Origin: Candidatus Fredericiella danica
GTDB lineage: Bacteria; Chloroflexota; Anaerolineae; Caldilineales; Caldilineaceae
Reading direction: 5' to 3'
Assembly: GCA_016713335.1 (NCBI GenBank)
Contig: JADJPH010000027.1
Coordinates: 30,402-94,401, forward strand
DNA: 64,000 nucleotides
Shown: positions 24,651 through 35,060 of the stretch, piece after piece
Layout: every line of letters starts with the position of its first letter
How positions within the stretch are numbered: position 1 is the stretch's first letter
Position numbers and translations under genes: made by a program
The notes under the pieces: model-generated
Told to the model about the DNA's origin: nothing
What the model saw: the letters and a program-made list of their open reading frames with translations, nothing else
Database searches by the model: none

Positions 24651-26740
24651 GCTCGAATGGCACGTAACATCATCGTATTCTGAAACTTGCGGATCGGCTC
24701 CCCCTCAGCCGGCATGCGCAGATAGTATTGGCCGTCGGCATCCAGATCCCACGCCTGCGCATTGTCCTGCATGGCATCGTTCAAGATCTCGACGAGCCGC
24801 TGACCTAGCTCCGGCGTCCGCACGGGTGTGATGAGTTCCACGCGGCGCGTCAGGTTGCGGGTGCGCCAATCGGCGCTGCCAATGAAGGATTCCGGATTGC
24901 CATTGTTGTGGAAATAGAAGATCCGGTCATGCTCCAGGAAGCGCCCCAGGATGCTAGACACCCGGATATTTTCACTGTAACCGGGCACCCCGGGCCGCAA
25001 TGTGCATTGGCCACGGATGATCAAGTCAATCTGCACCCCGGCCTGCGATGCCCGGTAGAGCGTCCGGATCATCGGTGGATCATCGAGACCATTCATCTTC
25101 ACAATGATCCTGCCCGTGCCATACGTTGTCTGGTGCTGAATCTCGCGCGCAATCAGTTCCTCAAAGCGCGCACGCATGTAATCGGGCGCAACCAACACCT
25201 CGTTATACGTCTGCTCCGGTGCATAGCCGGTCAAGAAGTGAAACAGTTTCACCAAATCATCACCCAATTCCGGCCGGCAGGTCAACAACCCCAGGTCCGT
25301 ATAGAGGCGAGCCGTCTTTGAGTTGTAATTGCCGGTGCCAATGTGACAATAGGTGCGAATGCCATCTTCCTCGCGGCGCACAACCAGCGTCGCCTTCGTG
25401 TGGGTCTTCAGCCCAACCACGCCATAGGTGACATGGACGCCTGAACTCTCCAGTTGCTGCCCCCACTCAATGTTGTTCGCCTCGTCAAACCGGGCGGACA
25501 CCTCGACCAACACCGCCACCTGCTTGCCATTCTCAGCAGCACGAATCAGTGCTTTGACGATCGGCGAATCATCCGAAGTCCGGTAGAGCGTCTGCTTGAT
25601 CGCCAGTACGGCGGGATCGTCGGCAGCTTCCGCAATCAAGCGCTCAGTGCTGGCAGCGAAGCTTTCGTATGGGTGATGAACCATCAAGTCGCCTTCGCGC
25701 AGCACCTCAAACAATGCGCCCGGTTCTTTGTTGTCGCGTAGTGGCTTCAGCCGTGGCGGCAGAATCGGTTGCCAGGGTTCATCCTGCAGGTGCGGGCGCG
25801 GCACCCCCGCAATGCGGAACAAACTGGTCAGATCCAGCAGACCATCCACCTCATGGACGTCCGGTGGATCCAGTTCCAATTCACGCATGAGCAATTGGCG
25901 GTCGCTCGCCGACATCCCCCGGTCGACCTCGAGCCGGACCACGGACGAGAACCGCCGTTCCCGCAACTCACTCGAGATCATTTCGAGCAGGTCTTCTGCC
26001 TCCTCCTCGTCGCGCCGCACATCCGCATTGCGCGTCACGCGGAACGGATGCACGCTCATGATCTCCATGCCAGGAAACAATTCACCCACAAATGCCATCA
26101 CCACCTGCTCAATCGGTACCAGGTCCACTCGGTCACCTGCCACCAGTTCGTCGTCTGATGGCACTTCGATCCAGCGTGGCTTTGGCGGCTTCAAACGGGC
26201 AAAGTGCGTCGTATTGTTTCTCCGATGACGCAGGGTGATGGCCAGCGACATACTCAGGTTGGAGATAAAGGGGAACGGATGGCCCGGGTCCAGCGCCAAC
26301 GGTGTCAGCACCTGGTAGACTTGCGTGCGAAAAATCTGGTAGAGGTAATTGCGCTGGCTGGCGTTCAAATCCTCAACGGTGCGAATGTGGACATTGGCTT
26401 GTTCCGTGACCAGCGGCCGCAACTCGCGCTCCCAGACGGCGGTCATCGTCTGGTGCATGTGCGCCATCGCAGCGCGCAACAACGAAAGTTGTTCGGATGG
26501 CGTCCTGCCGTCCTCCGAACGCTGCACGACGCCCACCGCCTCCTGCCGTTTCAGCCCACCGATGCGCTTCTGCACAAACTCATCCAAATTGCTGGCAGTG
26601 ATCGCCACAAACTTCACCCGCTCTAATAACGGCGCCTGCGGATCCATGGCCTGCGCCAGTACACGCCAATTGAAGTCGATCCAACTCAACTCCTTGTTGA
26701 AATAGAGCGTCGGATCGTCAAGGTTTGCGTCCGGCGGCAC
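24644..26740 (-). CDS. ppk1: Polyphosphate kinase 1
   Basis: Makes polyphosphate from ATP at the membrane. Nearly 700 residues in frame. N-terminal LYFNKELSWIDFNWRVLAQA, head-domain SNLDEFVQKRIGGLKRQ, and the two phospholipase-D-like domains with YCHIGTGNYNSKTARLYTDL, whose His is the phosphorylated catalytic residue. C-terminal motifs FYFHNNGNPESFIGSADWRT and the second His region are present. The visible start is a GTG at 26740. A better one is ATG 26856 (MPKDATRKKRQKPDVAPIKQ, basic tail), which joins this frame if one C is added to the run at 26773-26777 and is preceded by AAAGGTCAGG. The gene faces a divergent acidic-protein gene across about 230 nt. Confidence 0.93.
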   Translation of the reverse strand: MPPDANLDDPTLYFNKELSWIDFNWRVLAQAMDPQAPLLERVKFVAITASNLDEFVQKRIGGLKRQEAVGVVQRSEDGRTPSEQLSLLRAAMAHMHQTMTAVWERELRPLVTEQANVHIRTVEDLNASQRNYLYQIFRTQVYQVLTPLALDPGHPFPFISNLSMSLAITLRHRRNNTTHFARLKPPKPRWIEVPSDDELVAGDRVDLVPIEQVVMAFVGELFPGMEIMSVHPFRVTRNADVRRDEEEAEDLLEMISSELRERRFSSVVRLEVDRGMSASDRQLLMRELELDPPDVHEVDGLLDLTSLFRIAGVPRPHLQDEPWQPILPPRLKPLRDNKEPGALFEVLREGDLMVHHPYESFAASTERLIAEAADDPAVLAIKQTLYRTSDDSPIVKALIRAAENGKQVAVLVEVSARFDEANNIEWGQQLESSGVHVTYGVVGLKTHTKATLVVRREEDGIRTYCHIGTGNYNSKTARLYTDLGLLTCRPELGDDLVKLFHFLTGYAPEQTYNEVLVAPDYMRARFEELIAREIQHQTTYGTGRIIVKMNGLDDPPMIRTLYRASQAGVQIDLIIRGQCTLRPGVPGYSENIRVSSILGRFLEHDRIFYFHNNGNPESFIGSADWRTRNLTRRVELITPVRTPELGQRLVEILNDAMQDNAQAWDLDADGQYYLRMPAEGEPIRKFQNTMMLRAIRAQ

Positions 26741-27090
26741 AGGACGCGGTGCGACCGCGGTGGGAATCCGCAGGGGGCGATTGCGTGCGGCAATGGCTGC
26801 TTAATCGGCGCGACATCCGGTTTCTGTCGCTTCTTGCGGGTGGCGTCCTTCGGCATTGGGACCTGACCTTTTGTGGGTGCGGAATATCGCACACTTTGTC
26901 TGGATTGTCAGCGTGCAAACGCGCCAGTCTGGCTAAATGAGCAAAAGTCTAGAGTTTTTCCGTAGTTTTTCCGGCAAATTTGGCGCGATGCTTAAACAAA
27001 ACAAACGCACACTGCTGATTTCCTGGCGCTGTGTGTCTGTCACTATCATCTTACCCGATTCGACAATTTCTTCAAGAGAGGAGCATCATC

Positions 27091-27918
27091 GTGGATTTCC
27101 ACCCAGCGCACGAGTCAAGCCCCGAAGACCGGCAGTTGCAACTTGAGAATGAGGCGCGGCGCCGCGAACTCGAGACAAAGTACGGTGCGGTCTTCACCGA
27201 CGTCGACGAAGTGCCAGCCATGACTGAAGCGGAGTGGCTACGCAACATGCTCCTCTTTGAGGAGCAGATTATGAGCGATGATTACACCACCATCAGCGCC
27301 GTGCTTGGTCACCCCACCACCTACCCGGTCGCCATGCTTACCGATGCCCAGGTTGACGACGAGTTGGAGCAACTGTTCGACCTGTTCGCAGATCACCGCA
27401 TCCAGTTGGATTGTCTGTGCAACGTCGAGCCGCGTGAACTCTACCGTTTTATCGTCGAGGAATTTCTTGACGAAGAGTTTATTGAGATCACCGCCGCGGG
27501 CGATTGGTGGACCGTGTTTATTTATGAGGAGTATCATCCCAACGACGAATACGACGCCAAGATGTGGTCGGAAATGTTCCTGATCGATCTGTTAATGGAT
27601 AAGAATCGTTCATTGCATGTTGCGAACACGTGCGACCAGTCTGCGCGTGAAGCAAATGTCCTCGTCGATGAACTTGCACCGCGCATGATGGTTTTCTGGG
27701 CGCACTATGCCGTGATCACCGAGCGGACAATCAACTGTCTGGATTGCAAAATCACTGGCGACACTGCGGTCACTGAGCTGTCCGTCACCTTTACCGGTCT
27801 ACTCCACGGGTGCTGCGATCCAATTCGGACAACGGGACGCGCGGTGTTAAGGCTCGCACGCAGCCCTTATGGCGGCTGGGATGTGATTCGCGCCAGTGTG
27901 CCGGGCATCGTGATCTAG
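27091..27918 (+). CDS. Acidic protein of unknown function
   Basis: About 275 residues from GTG 27091, preceded by GAGAGGAG; an in-frame ATG at 27031 also exists but has a poor context. I do not recognise a family. It is very acidic, with clusters such as DDELEQLFDLF and VEEFLDEEFIEI, contains tryptophan-rich DWWTVFIYEEYHPNDEYDAK, and has a cysteine pair in ITERTINCLDCKITGD. No signal peptide or membrane segment, so cytosolic. The layout suggests two alpha/beta halves around a central helix-rich part. It is divergent from ppk1 and convergent with dus, so it is probably a single-gene transcript. Confidence 0.75.
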   Translation: MDFHPAHESSPEDRQLQLENEARRRELETKYGAVFTDVDEVPAMTEAEWLRNMLLFEEQIMSDDYTTISAVLGHPTTYPVAMLTDAQVDDELEQLFDLFADHRIQLDCLCNVEPRELYRFIVEEFLDEEFIEITAAGDWWTVFIYEEYHPNDEYDAKMWSEMFLIDLLMDKNRSLHVANTCDQSAREANVLVDELAPRMMVFWAHYAVITERTINCLDCKITGDTAVTELSVTFTGLLHGCCDPIRTTGRAVLRLARSPYGGWDVIRASVPGIVI

Positions 27919-27939
27919 TGCAGGCAACGGACGATGGCG

Positions 27940-28233
27940 TCATGCGGCAAAAAGGGTCTCGCCCCTTTGCAATTCGGCGTATGCCCGGAGCGCCGCTGCC
28001 ACCTCGTGCACATCGTTCACGTGTAACAGCGCCTGGCGCAACGCGGCGCCGTCCGGTGCGCTCCTGGCATACCAGGCCAGATGCTTGCGCATGGTGACAA
28101 ACGGATAGCGCTCTGTTGCGCCGAAACAGTCGGCAAAGACGTTTGCATGTTCCAACGCGATTTCCAGCAGTTGTTCGGGCGCAGGGGCGTCGCACCCTGG
28201 CCGTCCGCACAAAAGACAAACGGGTTGCCACAA
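27940..28233 (-). CDS. dus: tRNA-dihydrouridine synthase, C-terminal part (frameshifted gene)
   Basis: C-terminal helical domain of Dus: EQLLEIALEHANVFADCFGA, FVTMRKHLAWYARSAPDGAA and LRQALLHVNDVHEVAAALRA. The arrangement MRKHLAWY is diagnostic for the DusB-type C-terminus. Native sequence begins near 28187; the stretch above it is out of frame. The run gggg at 28184-28187 (plus strand) needs one more base to join it to the catalytic part. Confidence 0.78.
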   Translation of the reverse strand: MWQPVCLLCGRPGCDAPAPEQLLEIALEHANVFADCFGATERYPFVTMRKHLAWYARSAPDGAALRQALLHVNDVHEVAAALRAYAELQRGETLFAA

Positions 28234-29039
28234 CTGGCGCGACCGATCAACACACCGTCGACGCCGGTTGCGGCAACCAGCTTTTGTGCGTCTTCGATTG
28301 ACTGGATGTCACCATTGCCCAGAAGCGGAACGGCGGCGGCGCGGGCAAATTCCGCCGCCTGCGCGATCTCGTCCCACTGCGCCTCACCGGCGTAGCGTTG
28401 GCGCAGCGTGCGCCCATGCAGGCTAATCACCGCCGGGCGTGCGTCCAGTAACCGTGGGATCCATTCGCCGGTCGCCGGTTCGTCATAGCCGATGCGCGTC
28501 TTGACGCTGACCGGGATTGACCGGCGCTGCTGATACGCTGGGGGCAGTCGTTGGCGCCTGGCTTCGACCTGCGCCACGGCAGCGGTTGACAGGCGGGAAC
28601 CTTCGCGCAGACCGGCGCCTTCAACCCAGTCACGCACGCCGGCGTGCGTGGCGTCAATGATCGCGCGGGCGAGGTCGGGCGTCCGGATGAGCGCCGCGCC
28701 GGCCCCGCTCTGGGCAACGCTCTTGGTGGGACAGCCCATATTGATGTCAATGCCGTCAAAGCCAAGGGCGGCAATCACAAGCGCCGCACGGCGGAAATAA
28801 CGCGGCGTGTGGCCAAAAAGCTGGGCGACAATCGGCCGTTGGCTCTCGTCGTAGCGCAGTGTGTTCAAGGCGCGGCGCACACCCGCACAGAGTTCTTCCA
28901 CCTGGACGAACTCTGTGAACACCACCGCTGGGTTGCCATACTTCTTCTGAATGTGGCGATACGGGTGGTCGGTGATGCCATACATCGGGGCCAGCCCGAT
29001 GATCGGCCGCGGCAGCGCGTCCCAGAATGAGCCGTTCAT
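28017..29039 (-). CDS. dus: tRNA-dihydrouridine synthase, catalytic part (frameshifted gene)
   Basis: FMN-dependent TIM-barrel that reduces uridine in the tRNA D-loop. ATG 29039 gives IIGLAPMYGITDHPYRHIQK (FMN-binding N-terminus), FDGIDINMGCPTKSVAQSGA with the catalytic cysteine in the NMGCP motif, IPVSVKTRIGYD, VISLHGRTLRQRY and NGDIQSIEDAQKLV and VLIGRASCGNPFVF at the phosphate site. An insertion of about 25 residues (EGAGLREGSRLSTAAVAQVE) between the cysteine motif and the VKTRIG strand is longer than in most homologues. After GATP near 28187 the frame is lost and the last 55 residues are spurious. The specific Dus subfamily (A, B or C) is not assigned with certainty. Confidence 0.85.
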   Translation of the reverse strand: MNGSFWDALPRPIIGLAPMYGITDHPYRHIQKKYGNPAVVFTEFVQVEELCAGVRRALNTLRYDESQRPIVAQLFGHTPRYFRRAALVIAALGFDGIDINMGCPTKSVAQSGAGAALIRTPDLARAIIDATHAGVRDWVEGAGLREGSRLSTAAVAQVEARRQRLPPAYQQRRSIPVSVKTRIGYDEPATGEWIPRLLDARPAVISLHGRTLRQRYAGEAQWDEIAQAAEFARAAAVPLLGNGDIQSIEDAQKLVAATGVDGVLIGRASCGNPFVFCADGQGATPLRPNNCWKSRWNMQTSLPTVSAQQSAIRLSPCASIWPGMPGAHRTAPRCARRCYT

Positions 29040-29162
29040 AACACCGCATCATACCTTGCCAACGCCTGACGCACATTGCCAATGGACGAGTGATAACTGT
29101 CCACTGGCAAGCGGGCTGCCTTTGAGCAAGGCGCTCCAAACCGCTCACAACCTTCCGATCTG

Positions 29163-31019
29163 CTAGTCCAGTAAACACGCTTCCAGATACTGAACGCTAT
29201 CAGTCAACACGGTGATAAGATTTTGCCCCTTGATGCTGTGGCTTGTATTGGGCAGCGGGACGAACAAGTATGGCTTGCCCTGTTCCTGCAGCGCCTGAAT
29301 GAAATTGATCGTGTTCTGCAGATGCACGTTGGTATCATCCAGCCCATGGATCAACAACGGCGCCGCCTGCAACTCGCCCACCTTGTCGATCAGTTGGGTA
29401 GTTGCATAACCCTCAGGATTGATCTCCGGCGTCTCCATATAGCGCTCGGTGTAGATGGTACCGTAGTAAGTCCAGTCGGTTGGACCTGCAATGGCAATAC
29501 CGCAACGCAGTGCGTCAGGCGCATGGATCAGCCCGTATAGCGTCAGAAAACCGCCAAACGACTTGCCATCCGTACCGATCCGGGCGCCGTCTACGTAGGG
29601 CAAGGTGCGCAAGTAGTCGATCCCCACCAGTTGATCTTCCAGTGCCACGGGGCCCAACGCGCCGTCAATGGGCGTTTCAAAGACGTGACCACGGCCAAAG
29701 GATCCGCGGTTGTCCAGCCGCCACACAAGGAACCCGGCTTGCGTGTAGAGCGTGTCGCGCTCGACTTCATTGAAAATATTGGTCGGTCCATAGCGGTTCG
29801 AAACCAACTGATACCCGGTTCCTCCATACCAGTGCACCACCACCGGATAAACCTTTGCCGGGTCGAAGCCGGCAGGTTTCACCAACTGCGCATACAGGGT
29901 GCTCCCGTCACTTGCCGTGAGTTCAACCGTTTCGCGCATCACTGCTGGCAAAGTCAAGGCGCCAACCGCACTGGGACTTAATACGCCCGCTTCATTGCCA
30001 TCGCCGTCCAGGAGCACCGTCGCCGGCGCAGTGTCAATGTCGGAGAATTGGTCCACGAGATAGTCACCATTGGCCGACAGGACAAATGCGTGAAAACCCG
30101 GCGACGACGAGATCTCCTGGATCTCACCGGTGGCGAGGTCAACCCGATCGATCTGGCGTTCCAGCGGCGTATTGCGCGTCGTGACCATATACGCGGCCTG
30201 CCGGGCCGTGTCAAACGCCACCGGGTGCCCCGCCGTCAGGATGTCCGACGGAATCGTGTCGATCATCCAGTCGCCCGACGTCACCTGCCGCACCAACGTC
30301 CCATCCCGATCATAGAGATAGAGATGCATGTAACCATCGCGCTCCGACAGCCAGAGGAATTGTGAGCCGTCGCGCAAGAAGACGGGGGCCGCATAGCGAT
30401 CCTCGTTGATCCAGGTGGGGTCCATCTCTTGCAAGAGGGTGCGACCAGCGCCGGTCGCGGGATTCCACGCCTTCACCTCCAGCACCGTTTGAGGACGATT
30501 CACCGTCATATAAACGACCTCTGCACCGTCCGGCGTCCAGGTAAAAAGGGGCAAGACATATTCCGCGTCCGTCCCAAGCGGGATCGCCTGCGCCGGTGCA
30601 TCGTCAGTGAGTGAGAGTACATGCAATGAAATCCGTGGGTTTGGGCTGCCTACCGTCGGGAAGCGCGTCCAGGTCACCGTGGCGGGGACCGTCTCATAGT
30701 CCACCGTCGGATCGCTCTGAACGTCACTGTCATCCAATCGCATATAGAAAAACCATTTGCCGTCAGGCGACCAGGCATAGGCCGGCTGGGCGGCACGCGT
30801 TGCGAGTTCCTCCGTGTAGACCCAATCCAACCCGCCATTATAAACCGTCGCACTGCCATCGGTGGTCAGTTGCCGGATCTGCTCATCACCGACATCGATC
30901 ACGAAAAGGTCGTTGTCCTGTGCGTAGGAAATCTGCGAACCGTCCGGCGAGAAATCCACAGCGGTCTTGGGGCTATCGGAAGTGGCCAGTGACCTGAGGT
31001 CGCCGGTCTCCACATCCAA
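29163..31019 (-). CDS. S9 (dipeptidyl-peptidase IV-like) peptidase, propeller and catalytic part (frameshifted gene)
   Basis: Beta-propeller with DPP-IV-type motifs (YAWSPDGKWFFYMRLDDSDV, FPTVGSPNPRISLHVLSLTD) followed by the alpha/beta-hydrolase domain. Serine in GKSFGGFLTLYG, Asp in GLDDTNVHLQN and His in NTSHSIKGQN form the triad in the right order. PVVVHWYGGTGYQLVSNRYG and FLVWRLDNRGSFGRG are the standard strands before the serine. Such enzymes release X-Pro dipeptides from secreted peptides. It continues, after one added base near 31036, from the secreted N-terminal part at 30899-31834. Confidence 0.86.
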   Translation of the reverse strand: MDVETGDLRSLATSDSPKTAVDFSPDGSQISYAQDNDLFVIDVGDEQIRQLTTDGSATVYNGGLDWVYTEELATRAAQPAYAWSPDGKWFFYMRLDDSDVQSDPTVDYETVPATVTWTRFPTVGSPNPRISLHVLSLTDDAPAQAIPLGTDAEYVLPLFTWTPDGAEVVYMTVNRPQTVLEVKAWNPATGAGRTLLQEMDPTWINEDRYAAPVFLRDGSQFLWLSERDGYMHLYLYDRDGTLVRQVTSGDWMIDTIPSDILTAGHPVAFDTARQAAYMVTTRNTPLERQIDRVDLATGEIQEISSSPGFHAFVLSANGDYLVDQFSDIDTAPATVLLDGDGNEAGVLSPSAVGALTLPAVMRETVELTASDGSTLYAQLVKPAGFDPAKVYPVVVHWYGGTGYQLVSNRYGPTNIFNEVERDTLYTQAGFLVWRLDNRGSFGRGHVFETPIDGALGPVALEDQLVGIDYLRTLPYVDGARIGTDGKSFGGFLTLYGLIHAPDALRCGIAIAGPTDWTYYGTIYTERYMETPEINPEGYATTQLIDKVGELQAAPLLIHGLDDTNVHLQNTINFIQALQEQGKPYLFVPLPNTSHSIKGQNLITVLTDSVQYLEACLLD

Positions 31020-31834
31020 CAGCCAGAGGACTGTTCGCCGGTGAGCAGCGCCACATCTCCCAACGGAGACCAGTTGGCGGTTGTGATGTCAATGGTGTCG
31101 GGCTGCGTCGAAGGATCAAGCAGTTCGCGCTGTTCCCGAGTTCTCGCATCATATAGCCACAGGATATCTTGCCCGTTTTCGGGCTGGACATAGATCATTT
31201 GCGGCGCAACGGGATTCCATTGAAAATTGGAGGGCACTGGCCCCATCAGTGCACCTGGCGCAATCAACATTGCCGGCGTAATTTCAGTGGTAGCCGCCGC
31301 CTCAGCGTCGAAGAAAGCCAGCGTTGAGAGCACCTGCAGCACCAGATCGTGGCTCTCCTGCCCGGGGATAAAGGTTTGCGCCCATGCGCCAAAACTGGCG
31401 TTGTCCAGATCGTGGTAGATTTGCGTCCAGGACTCCGTACCATCCGGCGCCATACTGTAACAGGTGTCTGTCGCCCCCTGGGCAAGTTGCACCGTGTCAT
31501 AGCCACCCGGGCAGGCGCCACCAAAGCCGGCGCCCCAGGCGAGCCACACCGCCCCCTCTGTGCCCGTCACCACCACGGTTTGGTAGGTATCCCCTGCCGA
31601 TGGCGCGATCGGCTCTGCCACCCACGCGGGCGGATATTGAATGCTGAATCCGGCGTCGTTGCTGTAGGTGAGCCAACCGTCACCGGCCTCCGCCGGCGTG
31701 GCGCCGGCATCCGGCCGCGCGTCGCCGGGTGCTGCGGCAACGGATCCCACCAGAACCAAGAGATACGCAAATGCCATCGTGATGGCGAAGGCGTACTTGT
31801 TCAAAAGCAGACGGAACGATCGGATCGGATTCAT
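30899..31834 (-). CDS. S9 peptidase, N-terminal part: signal peptide and PsbP-like domain (frameshifted gene)
   Basis: Start ATG 31834 followed by a signal peptide (basic MNPIRSFRLLLNKY, hydrophobic AFAITMAFAYLLVLVGSVAA). Next is a domain of about 150 residues opening GWLTYSNDAGFSIQYPPAWV, like the PsbP-type or DUF1795-like lipoprotein domains found on secreted Chloroflexota proteins, followed by the first propeller strand (FQWNPVAPQMIYVQPENGQD). Domain fusion of this kind at the front of a DPP-IV enzyme is unusual. Native frame ends at LLTGEQ near 31036; the rest is out of frame. The full protein is about 890 residues and is exported. Confidence 0.72.
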   Translation of the reverse strand: MNPIRSFRLLLNKYAFAITMAFAYLLVLVGSVAAAPGDARPDAGATPAEAGDGWLTYSNDAGFSIQYPPAWVAEPIAPSAGDTYQTVVVTGTEGAVWLAWGAGFGGACPGGYDTVQLAQGATDTCYSMAPDGTESWTQIYHDLDNASFGAWAQTFIPGQESHDLVLQVLSTLAFFDAEAAATTEITPAMLIAPGALMGPVPSNFQWNPVAPQMIYVQPENGQDILWLYDARTREQRELLDPSTQPDTIDITTANWSPLGDVALLTGEQSSGCWMWRPATSGHWPLPIAPRPLWISRRTVRRFPTHRTTTFS

Positions 31835-32228
31835 GGTGTTGCTCCTGAGGAAAGTTGAAGCGAGTGATGGCGCGTTGAAGCCGCTGCGTCAGCCTGCCGG
31901 GTGTGAACTTACGTAGATGCTTACATTGTAGAACGGGGAGGGAATTTTGTCTACGATCCTGCTGATTTTCGAGATCAGCCTGGCACAGCGTGATCATCAG
32001 TGTGCTCACCGGATGGGCGGGGGGACGGGGCCACCACCGCAGCAACCCCCAGGCACGAAAAATCTCCGGGGGGGAGGAAGCAGGCTTGCTTGGCCTGCGC
32101 CCGCGGATTGTCCTTAGCTGATGCCGGCGGGGGGGACCACCACCCTCGAGGTGCTCTGACGGGGCCCGGGCCCAAAAGAGGGGCGGCGCAGAAGATCTGC
32201 GCCGCCCCTGATTTCAACTTACTGTGTC
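31835..32228. other. GC-rich intergenic region before the S9 gene
   Basis: About 390 nt between the end of sdhB and the S9 start. It contains G- and C-runs, a diverged copy of the hairpin word of the 23-kb region (near 32128-32165, accaccaccctcgaggtg) and the sdhB terminator at its right end. No coding frame has sensible composition or a ribosome site. Confidence 0.6.
32180..32208 (-). terminator. Intrinsic terminator after sdhB
   Basis: Perfect 13-bp stem (ggggcggcgcaga with tctgcgccgcccc) around a 3-nt loop, 20 nt beyond the sdhB stop. On the minus strand it is followed by tcttttggg, a short T-rich tail. Ends the sdhCAB transcript. Confidence 0.85.
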
Positions 32229-32768
32229 TTACCGCTTCGCCTTATTCCCCGCCGTCGCCCGGATCAGATCCCGGTTCATCGCGGCGATGAACTCCAGACG
32301 AATCTCCTTGGGGCAGACCGCCTCGCACTCACCAAAGTTCGTGCACCCACCAAATCCTTCCTTGTCCATCTGCTCAACCATCAGCAGCGCGCGGTCGTAG
32401 CGCTCCGGCTGCCCCTGCGGCATCGAATTCAGATGCGCCAATTTGGCCGCCGTAAAGAGCATCGCCGATGAGTTCGGGCACGCGGCCACGCATGCGCCAC
32501 AGCCAATGCAGGCCGCGGCATCCATCGAGCGCTCCGCCTTCTCCTTTGGCACGAGCAACACGCTGGCGTCGGTCGCCGCTCCTGTGTTGACGGAAATGTA
32601 GCCGCCCGCCTGGATGATCCGGTCAAACGACGTGCGATCCACCACCAGATCCTTGAGGACTGGGAACGCCTTGGAACGCCACGGCTCCACTGTGATCGTG
32701 TCCCCATCCTTAAAGACCCGCATATGGAGTTGGCAGGTCGTCGTGGCACGCTTCGGGACCGTGCGCAA
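32229..32768 (-). CDS. sdhB: Succinate dehydrogenase iron-sulfur subunit, C-terminal part (frameshifted gene)
   Basis: Carries the bacterial-ferredoxin domain: CIGCGACVAACP and CTNFGECEAVCPKEIRLEF coordinate the 4Fe-4S and 3Fe-4S clusters. Length and order (KDGDTITVEPWRSKAFPVLK, then AGGYISVNTGAATD) are typical of the SdhB of the sdhCAB type with one b-haem subunit. The native frame starts at KRATTTCQLHMRVF, near 32757. A run of three G on the plus strand at 32755-32757 has one base too many. Short overlap with the N-terminal fragment supports one gene of about 252 residues. Confidence 0.9.
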   Translation of the reverse strand: MRTVPKRATTTCQLHMRVFKDGDTITVEPWRSKAFPVLKDLVVDRTSFDRIIQAGGYISVNTGAATDASVLLVPKEKAERSMDAAACIGCGACVAACPNSSAMLFTAAKLAHLNSMPQGQPERYDRALLMVEQMDKEGFGGCTNFGECEAVCPKEIRLEFIAAMNRDLIRATAGNKAKR

Positions 32769-32985
32769 CCCCGTCGATCACCAGACCGCACATGCCGCAG
32801 ATCCCCTCACGACAGTCGCTGTCAAAGGCGACCGGTTCCTCACCCTTTTCGATCAGACCGTTGTTCAAAAGGTCGAGCATCTCTAGGAACGAACTATCCT
32901 CGCTGACATCGTCCAGGTCATAATCCACAAGTTTCCCGGGAGCCTGTGTGCTATCCTGCCGCCAGATTCGAAGCTTGATATGCAT
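32710..32985 (-). CDS. sdhB: Succinate dehydrogenase iron-sulfur subunit, N-terminal part (frameshifted gene)
   Basis: Plant-type ferredoxin domain: MHIKLRIWRQDSTQAPGKLV from ATG 32985, then FDSDCREGICGMCGLVIDGV with the cysteines for the 2Fe-2S cluster. It ends natively at GVAHGP, where the C-terminal fragment begins. The start lies about 47 nt after the sdhA stop (33033). Confidence 0.88.
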   Translation of the reverse strand: MHIKLRIWRQDSTQAPGKLVDYDLDDVSEDSSFLEMLDLLNNGLIEKGEEPVAFDSDCREGICGMCGLVIDGVAHGPEACHDDLPTPYAGL

Positions 32986-33032
32986 AGCGTGTTTTCCCCT
33001 GTTATGGCAAAGGTGACTGGGTCCTCACCTGG

Positions 33033-34970
<1,938 letters not shown>

Positions 34971-35060
34971 CTTGGCCTGGCGCTGGAGATAGTGTGCTTG
35001 GCGCGGCTGCGCCTGTCACAGACTGATTCGACATATCAATTCGCTCCTCGATGTTTGCCA

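Noticed and set aside
31975..32217. Minus-strand open frame between sdhB and the S9 gene
   Set aside because: Covers the terminator hairpin and GC-rich intergenic DNA; no homology-like motif.
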